Source of the DNA: Prochilodus magdalenae
Lineage: Eukaryota; Chordata; Actinopteri; Characiformes; Prochilodontidae
Reading direction: 5' to 3'
Length of the DNA: 64,000 nt
Assembly: GCA_024036415.1 (NCBI GenBank)
Contig: JAMWET010003064.1
Coordinates: 167,501-231,500 of the forward strand
Part shown: positions 23,866 to 35,958 of the stretch, one piece after another
Position numbering within the stretch: the first letter of the stretch is position 1
How the letters are laid out: every line of letters starts with the position of its first letter
Program-made: the position numbers and the translations under genes
Notes under the pieces: generated by a model
Seen by the model: only the letters and a program-made list of their open reading frames with translations
Told to the model about the DNA's origin: nothing
The model's database searches: none

Positions 23866-24162
23866 TGTAATGGTCACTGTAAGTGCCGGCATTGAGCGCA
23901 TGCGTGCTGTATGTCGTGAGCGAGAGAGGGAGTACAAAGCTAACCGTTAGGTTACGGGGGTTTTTGTAACCTGTATGTTCTGCTGCAGTGTTGTCTGGGA
24001 TTGTAACCACGAGGTGTGGGTGCTCCTCTGCCCAATAAATGGTCCAGTACTCCGAATGGTTTTGCCTTGCCTGGATTTCTTTATGGAGGTCGGAGGAAGC
24101 AGCTAAACCCCTGTTGCATCTCCCTCCCCGGGAGCCTTCACCCAACTACTGAGTGCGTTACA
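23866..24162 (+). mobile_element. Solo LTR of about 297 bp
   Basis: It starts TGTAATGG and ends GCGTTACA, giving the inverted TGTAA/TTACA ends of an LTR. ATAG flanks it directly on both sides as a 4-bp duplication. AATAAA lies at 24034, followed by a U5-like stretch. No PBS follows, so it appears to be solo. The superfamily is not determined. Confidence 0.65.
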
Positions 24163-24656
24163 ATAGTATACCTCAAACATGAGCCTAACTGATCTGCTAT
24201 ATTCCACACTGTATCACAAATCAAAGTGAACTGTCACGAGTATATTTTGGGACCACTACATACAGTATTTTGGTGAAATGTGTAATATGTTATTTCTTTA
24301 GGTAAGTTAGTTAGCAGGTAGGCCGCCAGTTAACTTCCCTTTGAATCAGCAGACTGTAGTTTGCAACAAACATGTGGCCACATGTCCGGTTTTAGGCCAG
24401 ACAGTCTGTTTTTCCAACTCCCAGTCCTCCGTCTGGCGCAGTACCTGGACAGACGCCTCATAGTCCTCTTTTTGGGAACTGTTTAAAATGTTCCCTTATG
24501 AACAATATTATGTGTGCCATTGGTTCACTTCCGTATCAAAAGAAACGCATGGCATTTTATTGGTAAAATAAAGTGATGTGGCATTGTGGCTTGTCTACCG
24601 GCTAACTATAACCCACATGCTCGTCAATTAGTAAGCTCCCGTGTGACTCAAAAATG

Positions 24657-24955
24657 TCATCCTTCCAACCCAATTAAGTGAGATGTCCTCCTTTTGGGGG
24701 TCGGATGTCCTCCGTTTTGAGGTAATGAAAGTGGCCACCCTTGTCCCAAGACATGCCATACCCCACACAGTATAGAACCTCCACCATCCTGCGCAGTGCC
24801 TTGTTGACCCCTGGGGTCCATGGCTTCTTGGGGTCTGTGCACAAACCCTACTATCAGCCCAAACCAAGAGCTATCGTGACTCATCAGGCCACACCACATG
24901 TCGCCGGTACCTCACAAGCCAGGGTGAGGCCAGGGTTTTCCCTTTTTTAGTACGT
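24657..24955 (-). pseudogene. Tc1-type transposase fragment
   Basis: The minus strand reads MSHDSSWFGLIVGFVHRPQE then AMDPRGQQGTAQDGGGSILC and GVWHVLGQGWPLS. This parallels Tc1 proteins from the first catalytic Asp (SDESRF, here degraded to SHDSSWF) through GTVQAGGGSxMVWG. The frame is open for about 80 codons, but neither end of the gene is present. Confidence 0.6.
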
Positions 24956-25409
24956 CTCAATGGCGACGCACTGGAAGTGTATAGCCTATATGACATTCGT
25001 CCAGTTGACTTTTATGTAGACATATTTTGGCTTGAGCCAACCGCTTGTGTGGGCTAACCTTGGGCTAGCTATCGAACTATACAAACTGAGTTAGGTGGGA
25101 CTTATATCAGCAATCTTTTCTTACCTTACCATATGTGAATTCAGATACAGTGTGGTTTTAGTATAAAGTGCTCATCATGTTTTGTTGTATGTCTTTAAGT
25201 AAAGTGTTTTTGCCTTCTTATGTTCACAGGTTGGAACAACCTGTCTCAATAACTGTGGGAAAAATTGAGGAAAAGCTTGTATATTATTATATTTCTTGGT
25301 TTTAGGATTCCTAATAACATGCAGTTAATGTAAAAAAGCAATCATAGAAGCGAATAAGGCCTCCACATAAATCAATCAATCAATACATTATAGGCAGTAA
25401 CACAACATT

Positions 25410-25545
25410 CAGTCATTCATTCATCACCCAAAGCTATTCTCCTTCTGGGCCATGGGGGGTGGTGGAGCCTATCCCAGCCCACATTGGGCAGAAGGCAGTA
25501 AACACCCTGTATAGGCTACTACTCCATCATATGGCAGTAACCCAA
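25410..25545. repeat. Widespread fish repeat fragment
   Basis: CATTCATTCATCACCCAAAG, then GGTGGAGCCTATCCCAGCCC then GGCAGAAGGCAGTAAACACC resembles the same general repeat class as 6122-6235, covering its central part. Confidence 0.5.
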
Positions 25546-26544
25546 CAAAAGGTTAGGGCCATAGTAGCCATACATTAGAGCATCTGTTATGATCCAGTCT
25601 GCTATGTTATTGATGTAACCCAGCATGTGTTGTTGTATGGTAACCCACTACTTGGTTATGGAAATGACACTTTGGGTTGTTTTTAGCCCAGCACTTTAAG
25701 AGCTAGAGTTGTACCACATCCTACATTTGAGAAACCATCCATTCTCTCTAATAACAGACTTTACACTGTCACTTTAAAAAGCTAATCTTGAGAAACTAGA
25801 GAGAATTCCCATTAGCATAAGCATTAGCACATTAGAACATTTGTCTAGGGTTTGTATTACCTTTAAAATACAAGCCCAAGGACATTCTCCACTGAACGTC
25901 TCAGATCCTACTGAGCAGCGTTCAGGCACTTTGTAGAGCGTGTCGCTCGGCCTGAACATCCACCCATTACATCTTTAAATATTACCCCCTTGTCTACGGA
26001 GCATAGGTTCACTTTGTCAAGCTGCTTTCAAAGTTACGGTCTCCATCCCACAAGACGATATACAAGAAGGCTGATGAGTGATCTCCACGAGTATCTCTAA
26101 GAAATACAATATAAGCTATACCGAGTTAATTATTGATGGTCCTGTAGAGCCATCTGCTACATTATTCAGTCTGAAGGGCCTAAGAATGAAACATTTTCTC
26201 TATGTCAGTGTGCGGTTTCATTATTTATATTAGTATAGTGTTGACAAAATTCATATCCACACGCTCAACGTTGTGGAGAAAAGCCTAAGGCCAGTATGGT
26301 AAAAGGATCCACCAGGCAAAATGCGACATGTGATGTTTACTGAAAGAAGCCAATAAGGCATTCTGCATACAGTGATTTGTCACCTACGGTAACAGGTGCA
26401 GGCACAGCCCACACATACAGTCCTGTGCAAAAATCAGAAAACACCTTTATCCCATTTATCCCGTTTACAGTCAAAACGCCCATTAAGCACAACTTATTTA
26501 TTTTGCATCATCAGGGAAACGGAAAAAGCCGCAAATATGCAATA

Positions 26545-26700
26545 TCAGTCAAAAGTTTACACACGGCTACTCATAGAAGGATCTCCTCATGTGTATCTTA
26601 ATGCTTTACTGTAGAATAAAAGGAAAGACATTCAACTATAAAATGGCACTTTGGAATTATACAGTCCACCTTAAACACCTCCAGAATGGAACTTTATAAG
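26545..26700 (+). mobile_element. Decayed Tc1-type terminal fragment
   Basis: CAGTCAAAAGTTTACACACG, then TTTACTGTAGAATAAAAGG, then GGCACTTTGGAATTATACAG follow the order of a common fish Tc1 end. Another Tc1-like start (TACAGTCCTGTGCAAAAATC) lies about 130 bp upstream at 26416. No partner TIR was identified. Confidence 0.4.
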
Positions 26701-27295
26701 AGGATTAACCAGCTTTCTTAACCTGCAGTGGAGGCTGAAAGGACAAGGTCCTTATTACTAAGAGGTTTTGGAGCTATTCTATTGGAATATATGAATTCTA
26801 TATGAATATGAATATGAATATTCACTAGAACTTTTAAACTGTGCAGAAAATTTTGCACAACACAATATACAGCATATTAGAACTGGGTGATATGTCAAAA
26901 TAATAAATTATGCACCTCAAAAAATATATATCTTGGCAGATTAAATAGTTATATCTAGCTTATATATCTTAAAATTCTAATTTTCAGTGTTGTAGGCTCA
27001 TTTGAAGAGCTCCAGTTTTGCTTCATTGTTTCGTTTTGCATTTTTTCTTCATTTTTCTCATTTATTTGTACTTATTACCTGACATTTCTTTACTTGTTTG
27101 AAGCAACCTTGCAACTTTTTAAGGTAGACTTTCTCACTATATTAGCAGATAAGTTTGCCAGTTTTAAGTAAATTTCATAAAATAAACAAGATGATCTGCC
27201 AATATTTTGAGAAATATTAACTTACTAAAATGATTTAAAACAAGTACAAACAAGATCAATTATCTTAGACTGAGCTTATAACAATGTCAAAATAG

Positions 27296-27511
27296 TGGTT
27301 GGTGTAGCTCAGCAGATAGCACCACTACCCACCAGGGAGCTACCACCACATGTGGGAGACTGGGGATCAAATCCCATACTGGGTGACTATGCTGCGCTAC
27401 ACCAGTAAGAGTCCTTGGGCAACACTCCTAACACTACATTGGCCCACCTGTAATATGATTAACCTTGTAAGTCGCTCTGGATAAGGGCGTTCGTTAAATG
27501 CCGAAAAAAAT
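27296..27511 (+). mobile_element. tRNA-derived SINE with L2-type tail
   Basis: The head carries pol III box A (TAGCTCAGCAG, about 27305) and box B (GGGATCAAATCCC, about 27363) at tRNA-like spacing. The tail ends GTAAGTCGCTCTGGATAAGG then GTTAAATGCCG, nearly identical to the ends of the L2 copies at 9219 and 62352. This is the layout of SINEs that borrow LINE machinery through a shared 3' end. It is not a functional tRNA gene. Confidence 0.85.
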
Positions 27512-28138
27512 GAGAATTTTAGGATGTATCAACTAGATACATGTCGTGTGATGCATAGAGAGTATATGTGGTATATCAGGATACGTATTCAGATATCTCA
27601 TAAGTTGAACTGTTTGGGTGTATCTACACTTTTGGCTGCTACCGTATATTTCACAGAAGATCGTTCAACTATGTCTATCGGGCCTCCACACTTGTTACTT
27701 AATGGACTTTTGGAAGTTCCTTCTCCTCCTTCACTAATTTCTTTTGACTTTGCCCTTATCCTAATGCAAGTGGATTATCTTATATCTAATCTCTTGGGAA
27801 ATATCTCTTGAAAAATGGATGACTTTTGCAGAGTACTGTTCCTCCATACACACCCCCAGGACAAGTGTCCTGCTCATTGTGCATGAGCTGAACTGGCATA
27901 TTCTCATCGCATGAAATGTAACTGTGGATAGTAGCAGGGAAGACATGGGCTGGCTCCCTTTGTGCTGCATTCCTTTCTGAATAAACCCAAGGTCAGTTTT
28001 CTCAGCATCATGGGGCTTGGCTAAGCACCACATTAATTAGCCCTAATGTGATAAAAAGACAAGAACAATTCAGATTAGCCTCCTTAGTGGAGGAATGAAG
28101 TTCCAACATTATGTTCAAGCTTTTTATCTGAATGCTAA

Positions 28139-28915
28139 AGACTGCACTCTAAAACAGATGGTTCCTCAAAGGTTCTTTAGTAAAGACTATAAAACACATT
28201 TCTCCAGCATCTCAGAGAAACGCCACTGATCTAAGAACAGGCTGTGGAATTGTGTTCATTGCTAAAAACTGATCCTGGATCTGAAATATTACTCCAACTT
28301 CTAATAACTATAAGTTTGCTTCTATATATCATAGCTGTCCAATAAAAAACATGTATCTCTATTTTTGTCGATTTTTACTTTTATTATCATTTGATCACAT
28401 GAGCTGCTGTTCACACTGTGTGTGAATTTCATGATTAGTGGGCCAACAGAAATGGCCCAAAAGTCGCTTGGAAAAAGTCTGGTTCCATTGACTTGCATTA
28501 GAATTCAATTGTGTTTTGGCCTCTCCTGTAAAGTTGCTATTTTGGAGATACTTGTTTTTCTTTGGACAGCGACGATATGCTTCTGTATGAAACTATGAAC
28601 ACAACTATGGTGCTTGCATAGTGGAATTGCTCTTCAGATTGATGGAGTTCCATATAGAACCTATTTGAATATTGTTCTTTATGGCATCAGTATATGATTC
28701 TATATAGTTATGATATAAAACCTGTTATTATAAACAAATCTCTATTATTGCTTATTTTCAAAAAGGTTCTAATATAGAACCATATACAACACATTCTTCA
28801 TCAGTCAGCTCATGAAAAATATACCTGCAAACCAACGGTTCTTTGAGTGTTCATGGTTCTTTATAGAACCATTTCTTTCCTAAAGAACCCTGGAGGAATC
28901 ATCTATTCTCACGAG
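28139..28915. mobile_element. GGTTCT-rich non-autonomous element, interrupted
   Basis: The left part has GGTTCCTCAAAGGTTCTTTA; the right part has GGTTCTTTATAGAACCATTT and several AGAACC/GGTTCT inverted words plus CCTAAAGAACCCTGG near the end. It resembles a common fish repeat rich in GGTTCTATATAGAACC words. The MITE at 28331-28576 splits it. Confidence 0.5.
28331..28576 (+). mobile_element. CGTCGCTGTCC MITE nested in a GGTTCT repeat
   Basis: Same orientation and block order as the copy at 14204: a diverged left TIR (TAGCTGTCCAATAAAAAACA), the GGTTCCATTGACTTGCATTA block, and a clean right TIR ending TTTGGACAGCGACGATAT. Sequence rich in GGTTCT/AGAACC motifs lies on both sides, as expected if it landed inside another element. 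Confidence 0.75.
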
Positions 28916-30059
28916 AGCACTTTTAATTAAGAGTAGACTTATACAGTATGAAGTGATGTAACATAATGCTTGGAGGTATCTGTGAAATGATCTTTAAGAG
29001 GTTCTTCTATGGATACGGATTCACACTAGGCATAAACTAAAAATAGGACTTTTAATGGATGGAATGCCCTTTGGTTTTAATCAAATGCCTGCCCTTTGGT
29101 GGAAACCTTGCTACTGCAACTTTGATCTTGACACTACAGTGTAAAAAAATGGAGTAATTAAAAAAAGAGTAGTAATTAGCTTTTTAGGCTACTTACCGAA
29201 ACTTTCTCGTCTGTATAAAATGGCCATATCTTGGAAAATGTTTCTTATGTCTTTTCTGTAGTGCTCACTTCGAAGGGGATATTTGCTTACTAGATTAATC
29301 TCCAATAGCAAAAACTCCCAAACAATGATGCTTATTCAATTAAGCAAGGCTCATAACTCTAAAAATATCCAATTATGAATAAACAGAAATTAAATCTGAG
29401 GCCAAAAACTGCAAGAAATAGGTACCAACACTTAATTTATCTTTTAATGAGTTAAGGGAGTTAGAACAAGTGATGCTAGAGAAGGTAGATATAGGTTTTT
29501 TCATATTTCCAAAGTTCCAAAAGGCCTGTTATAAAAAAATAAATGAATGTTTATCTGCAAACTGATATCAAACCAGCGTCTAATATTTAAAGCTCAGCCT
29601 GGTAAGCTTACAATATGCACTCAAATATCCATTGACAAATTGCATAGTCAATCCATCAACCCCTTTGGTAATGAATCCTTTCACCCAGTTATTGTGTGTG
29701 CATGTTCACATGATGTACAGTGTGAAATAGAATCTGAGCTTGTTGTTTTCTGCCATGTTTCCCATCACTGCATAAAAGATGCACAAGGCTTCTTTTATAG
29801 CCGGATGTGCTGTGATTTTCTGTCGGTAAGTGTTTAAGGTGTTCAGTCTTGTTTTGTTTCATCAGTTTAGCAATAAAATCCAACTAATGCTTGCCTTAAA
29901 TTCCCATTCATCCATATAGACATTTTTCAAAAGCAATGCATTTTCACTATTTTTAGGTCAGGTTTCATAATGATGTATAATTTAAAAAAAAAAAAACACA
30001 CATTTTCTGACAACCTTCTAAATAATTTCTTAGACCCTTTATACTTCTGGGTGGGTCTC
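28916..30059. other. No gene seen
   Basis: AT-rich sequence. A 96-codon chance frame at 29547-29837 has no recognisable motif. Confidence 0.5.
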
Positions 30060-30195
30060 TAAAATGCACTTATTATTTTGCACATATATATTATGCTGTC
30101 ATTGTTGAGCTGCTACAGCCACAATGTGTTCTTTGCTAAATTTCCTTTGGGATCAATAAAGTATCTATCTATCATCTATCGCTATCTATCAATCA
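30060..30195 (+). mobile_element. Non-LTR retroelement 3' end with TATC tail
   Basis: The end reads AATTTCCTTTGGGATCAATA, then AAGTATCTATCTATC and further imperfect TATC units. This is a familiar fish LINE/SINE 3' terminus whose tail has become a tetranucleotide microsatellite. The upstream limit is unclear. Confidence 0.5.
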
Positions 30196-31869
30196 GCTTC
30201 CATGCTTGTAATTCTTGACCAACTAGAGTTGCCACATTGGTCTGCCTCAAGGTGGCGCTATGCCAAATTCTCAGATAATCCTTTATAGTTCAGCAACCGT
30301 AATTATAGTTGGATACCTCTGAAATACTTTACAACACACTGTGGTAAATTTGTAAATATTAAAACATTGTAAATATTAAAACACATTTTCCACCAGCTTT
30401 TTTACTCATGTTTAAAGCAGAGAAAGCAATGTAATAAATCAACCTGGCAAATTAACCAGCGAAAAAAATAAGCAATAGGCTTAACTGATCAGACCAGCAT
30501 TCCCTTTTACCACTTACATGAAAAGTACTTCGAAAACAAAAGCTGCTACATGGAAATATGCTGAAAAACCCAAAAAGTAAATCAATATGTTTTCATAATT
30601 TGTTCTGAGCTCAACTGTAGCACAAAAAGTCTATTAAAATTGAAATTAAATTTCAACAAAGCCCTCTCTCGACCAGGCCCAAAACATGGCCCTCTACCAG
30701 CATGACTCTTAAATTATCCAAATTCTTAATGATAGTGCCTGCTTAATTACCACAATGACAAGTAATTAATAAAAAGGTAATAAAAAAGCCTTATGTTACT
30801 TGGTGGCAGCCCTCATCAAATCACTGATTAACAAAATAACCTAATTATCATCTATCAAAAATTACACTTAAATTCCACTCTAATGAATGTATTCATCAAC
30901 CAGAGCCTTCAAACAACATCTTCAAAGTTTCTGTCTGGACAAACTTTATGTAGACTAAAGCATTGCTTATCATTCCGGCTCCATTGGATTTTGTAGTTGA
31001 ATTCCAGTGTGCTAAAGTAGGAGGAAGAATAAATCGGAGTAAAAAGGTAAAGCAGGTAAATGGAGGCCGAAATCCATTGAATTTAAGAGTGGAACTGTGA
31101 GAAATTGAGCGGAAGCACTTTGTCCTGCCAGGTCTTGGCAAACTCCAAACTGTGTAGATCAATGTGTGACAATTTGGTGACATTCCAATGGTTTCCAGGT
31201 TATACCTGGAATCATCAGGTCCATAGCAGTTATTTAACATCACAATAGCCACCACTCTGCCTCCCCTTCAATTTCACCCATATGGTCTAGCAGGAACAGA
31301 TAGAGTGAGCTGCTGAAATAGCTGGGATACCATGACCTATTCACTTCCCATTCTCTCGCTCTCTCTTTTTGTGGAACTTGAGGGTCCCTCGGGGGAAAAG
31401 CGTATATACTGCACTACAGCCTCTAAAGGTCCTATTTTAAATGCAATCAATGTCTCGTTATAATCCACTGCTATACATCTCAGTCCTATTTAGGCTGGAG
31501 ATTAGAAGGAAAGGGGCTGTAGCCTCACACTACTCCGTCAATATATTGGCTAACGGATACATGCAAGAACACGGATGGTCTCCTTCAAACACATTTACGC
31601 CCGTTTAGAAGCAGACGGTCGAATGCGTGAGCACACCCAAGCAATTTGAGAAAGAGATCTTTAACGCTGGCTGTTGTGTTGTTTCCCGTCTGATGATATC
31701 CAACAGCTTACCCAACCTTCGGCATGCTAAACGACGTCTGAGTAAATTCTCAGAAAATAAGTATAGAATTGTAAGGTCAAAGGTCAGTCACTACAAACCT
31801 GGCCAAACTGGTCTATTGTTTGCTTAATTCATATACTTAAGGTCACCATAAAAACATAAACCACCTACG
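30196..31869. promoter_or_regulatory. Candidate conserved non-coding region (core 30690-30870)
   Basis: The core is repeat-free and dense in homeodomain-type TAAT words: TTCTTAATGATAG, GCTTAATTACCACAATGACA, AGTAATTAATAAAAAGGTAA, CACTGATTAACAAAATAACC. Such clusters mark many developmental enhancers in vertebrate introns. No conservation could be measured here. The rest of the interval is non-coding with no recognised repeat. Confidence 0.3.
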
Positions 31870-32345
31870 ACTATAACATACGTAATAGCATCTCCACAAG
31901 CACATCACAGCTACAGTTTCATTTGGCATGGACTGGACAAGTTTCTGGATGAAGGCCACATCAATGTTCACACTCTTGCGTCAATGAATTGCTCAGTTGG
32001 CTCAGATTTGGTGGATACCTTCCCTGGCACAATTCTGTGAACTCTGTGAGTTACCTATAGACTGGGATTTTAGCCACTGCTGGTAGACCTGTATGATCGT
32101 ACGCTTCCATACACCTGCAGATTGAGCTACATCCTTCACACTATGGTCTTTGGCCACGCCCAAATGCAGCCACTCCTTTTAGCCAATCATTAACATCTGC
32201 TTTGGAGCCAGTTTCCACACATGGAACGAGACCTTCTCTGCACTGTGGCACCTCTTCTCAATCTATGAATCCCATCACTCACACCCCACTGAAGTCACTA
32301 CCACCTTAAACACGCAAGGTGACAAACTTTTGTCCCATGACCTTA
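31870..32345. repeat. Unclassified dispersed repeat, copy 2
   Basis: Homologous to 2410-2945 over nearly its whole length, with an extra segment (GAGCTACATCCTTCACACTA then CACGCCCAAATGCAGCCACT) absent from copy 1. It ends near ACAAACTTTTGTCCCATGAC. Both strands lack convincing coding sequence. Confidence 0.8.
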
Positions 32346-32454
32346 TACAGACTCTTTCCAGGGGCTGTGACTTTGCTGAACTCCATAGCACCACTTTAAC
32401 TGCATCTCTCTTCTCAATACGCTGAATTGTGATTTATGCCCTTATGCACTATTC

Positions 32455-32822
32455 CTAATTGCACAGTCTGTTATTGCACTATTCATATTTGAACATTACT
32501 GTACTGGACACACTGGGCGTATATATACCCACTGTCATCTATCTATGCATACTTACCATTGGCCTACGTGGTCTCACAGCATACACAACCTACATTGTAT
32601 TCTCCCCACTCTCTCTCTCTTTCTCTCTCTATGTATATTATATTTATATTCACATCTGTATTTTCTACCACTCCACTGTCCATAATTGTACATATTGTAA
32701 CCTTTGCATCTCTTGCCATGGTTACGTTCCCACACTGTATATGTAAATAATACTGTATTTTGCACAATGTCTTTCATTGGCTCTGTACCTGTACTCAGCA
32801 CACTGACAATAAGGTTAAACAT
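32455..32822 (+). mobile_element. Probable LINE 3' UTR
   Basis: T/CA-rich sequence with repeated TTGCACTATTC motifs ends GCACACTGACAATAAGGTTA, resembling the GACAATAAAGTT terminus of the element at 10957. It has a CT run at about 32610-32628 and no coding sequence. Confidence 0.4.
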
Positions 32823-33899
32823 AATCAGATCCAATCTATTCTGCACATCGTAATGCCAATTGAGCTCAACAGTCTGTAGCCACATTATTCAAATGAAACA
32901 TTTTGAAGGACAAAAAAAAAAGCATATTTTCTCATAAACATAAAGTTCCCTTATAGAATGGCAGAATAGCGTTCCCATTTAAGTCAGGATCTGTGGCATC
33001 CCAAATATTTTTACAGAATAAAATCTACCAGAATTCAATTCAGAGGACCCGATGTACACACACGCACAAGAGCAGAAGCAGTGCTAATTGTGCCTTGATG
33101 CAATCACAGCATGCACCCACCATGCACAATAGCTGTGCATGGTACTGCCTGCTAACTGACAAAGCACAAAGAGAAGAAGAGTGTTGTTAACGAACAAAGT
33201 TCTTTCCCACCAAAACGTCCTACAGGGCTGATATTCAAAACAGAGTCTGGGAATAGACACTGCCAACTGCACACACGTATACTTTGGCAGCATCTCGGCA
33301 GACTTTACACCATGCTTCCTCATATACATCTGGTTCTGTTTAAACAGTGCTATGCTGGCGGTAAACATTCTTTTATCACTTGTATAAGCCATGTGCCTCA
33401 GTCTAGCCGTTCGTTCTGCTGCTGTTACTGCAGGAAGTTTCTTAACAAATAAGTCTTTTGAAAATTCGAATGCAAATTTGTCACTGGCACTTAGAGCGCC
33501 TCCAAATGGTCAGTTTATACTGCTTGTTATTTTAATCAGTAGCCAACAATAGGCTGTGAATACACCATTTATTAAACCCACAGTTACACACACACGAACT
33601 GAACCCAAAACTACCAAACCACACCAAAATCAAGGTGAGCTCCAAGCTTCTGACCTGAAAGCATGTTCATTTTCAAAAGGCATATGATGAGCTTTGCTGA
33701 AACGGGTTGCTTATATAGATTAAGGGGACCCACAGTGTCTCGATGGAGGTTTCACAAGACCTGTATGGCAAAGAAATTAATATTAATAAGCCCCTCATAC
33801 CCTCCTCATAGTGTTATGATCAATCAGCCATATGCAACCATAGTAGGTGCAGTCTGTGGTTTTTAACAATAACAATCGTCGCTGCAGACTGTAGTTAAT
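32823..33899. other. No gene seen
   Basis: Spacer with chance frames up to 102 codons and no domain signature. Confidence 0.5.
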
Positions 33900-34395
33900 C
33901 TGTTTCTGTGCATACTCTGTTAGAACCCCACCACCATTTTTAATGGTCAGGACACCCACAGCAGCACCACAGTGACACTGACAATGTGGTTGTATGTTAA
34001 TGTGTGTTGTGCTGTTGTGAGTGGATCAGACACAGCAGTGCACAGCAGAATCGTCCACCTACTAACAGTGTCCTGTGGGTAGCGTACTGATACTACTGAT
34101 GAAGGACTAGAGGATGAACAATACATATCAACTCCGCAGCAACATATGAGCTATCGTCTCTGGCTGTATACTACGAGGTTGCCCAGTAAGGTAGGTGTGT
34201 CTAATAGAGTGGACAGTGAGTGGACACAGTGTTTAAACACTCCAGCAGCACTGCTGTGTCTGATCCACTCACACCAGCACCACACACACCAACACAACTG
34301 CAGTGATACCTGCTCACATAATGCCTGCTTTGTGGTGGTCCTGTGGGGGTCCTGACCATTGAAGAACAGGGTAACCAAGTATACAGAGAAACAGA
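33900..34395 (+). mobile_element. Palindromic MITE
   Basis: Long inverted arms: AATGGTCAGGAC near the left pairs with GTCCTGACCATT near the right, and GTGAGTGGATCAGACACAGC (about 34018) pairs with GCTGTGTCTGATCCACTCAC (about 34252). The middle carries GAGCTATCGTCTCTGGCTGT and a TCTAATAGAGTGGACAGTGA box. I know this architecture from a high-copy fish repeat. It has no open frame. Confidence 0.75.
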
Positions 34396-35590
34396 TGGAC
34401 TAGAGTCTGTAACTACAGTCTGTAACTGCTGTAACTATGGTCTGTAACTACTGTAACTACTGTAACTACGGTCTGTAACTACTGTAACTACAGTCTGTAA
34501 CAATGGTCTGTAACTACTGTAACTATGGTTTGTAACTACTGTAACTACAGTCTGTAACTATGGTCTGTAACTACTGTAACTACGGTCTGTAACTACTGTA
34601 ACTACGGTTTGTAACTACGGTCTGTAACTACTGCAACTACGGTCTGTAACTATGGTCTGTTACTACTATAACTACAGTCTGTAACTGGTGTAACTATGGT
34701 CTATAACTACGATCTGTAACTATTGTAACGATGGTCTGTAACTACTGTAACTACTGTAACTATGGTCTGTAACTACTGTAACTATGGTCTGTAACTACTG
34801 TAACTACGGTCTGTCACTACTGTAACTATGGTCTGTTATTACTATAACTACAGTCTGTAACTACTGTAACTGGTCTGTAACTACTGTAACTACGGTCTGT
34901 AACTATGGTCTGTTACTACTATAACTACAGTCTGTAACTACTGTAACTGGTCTGTAACTACGGTCTGTAACTACTGTAACTATGGTCTGTTACTACTATA
35001 ACTACAGTCTGTAACTACTGTAACTACTGTAACTGGTCTGTTACTACTATAACTATACTCTGTAACTATTGTAACTGGTCTATAACTACTGTAACTACGG
35101 TCTGTTACTACTATAACTACAGTCTGTAACTACTGTAACTACTGTAACAGGTCTGCAACTACTATAACTAAGGTCTGTAACTACTGTAACTATGGTCTGT
35201 TACTACTATAACTACAGTCTGTAACTACTGTAACTACTGTAACTGCTCTGTAACTACTGTAACTGCGGTCTGTAACTATGGTCTGTTACTACTATAACTA
35301 CAGTCTGTAACTACTGTAACTGGTCTGTAACTACTGGAACTACGGTCTGTAACTACTGTAACTACAGTCTGTAACTATGGTCTGTTACTACTATAACTAC
35401 AGTCTGTAACTGGTCTGTAACTACTGTAACTACGGTCTGTAACTACTGTAACTACAGTCTGTAACTATGGTCTGTTACTACTATAACTACAGTCTGTAAC
35501 TACTGTAAATACTGTAACTGGTCTGTAACTACTGTAACTACGGTCTGTAAAGACTGTAACTAAGGTCAGTAACTACTGTAACTACAGTGC
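34396..35590 (+). repeat. 1.2-kb minisatellite of CTGTAACTACTGTAACTACG units
   Basis: Higher-order tandem repeats are built from TGTAACTAC modules alternating with GGTCTG, TGGTCTG or CAGTCTG linkers, mostly 20-40 bp. Single-base variants (TTACTACTATAAC, AACTATGG) recur in blocks, showing local homogenisation. The array begins directly at the right end of the palindromic MITE. Confidence 0.95.
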
Positions 35591-35876
35591 ATGTAGTTCT
35601 GTGTCATGCAACTTTTGAAAAACACACACAGTGTGGAGTGAAAGCTTTCCTCTAGGCGGAGTAGATTAGAAACAGCAGAAAGAGCAACTTCAGCTGTATT
35701 TATCTCAGTTTTTGCAAATTGCATGCATCAAGTGAGTGCTAAAGCCAAGGTTCCCTCTCGCAGCCTGATAAATGCCCTGTTTCCATCGCAGCAATCACAC
35801 ACAACACCCGCCGAAAAGCACTGGGTTCCAACTGATGTTCCACTAAATGTCAGAGGAACACCAAGCAGTAGGATAT

Positions 35877-35880
<4 letters not shown>

Positions 35881-35958
<78 letters not shown>

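Larger units (their letters stand above)
24956..27295. other. AT-rich spacer, repeat scraps only
   Basis: Apart from the fragments at 25410 and 26545, nothing was recognised. The 26700-27240 part is strongly AT-rich. Confidence 0.45.

Noticed and set aside
27296..27380. Possible tRNA gene from the A and B boxes
   Set aside because: No clover-leaf with paired acceptor stem, an L2-type tail follows, and sister copies occur at 51636 and 53721. It is a SINE head.
34396..35590. Regularly spaced repeats resembling a CRISPR array
   Set aside because: Spacers are themselves repetitive, unit length varies, there are no cas genes and the context is eukaryotic. It is a minisatellite.
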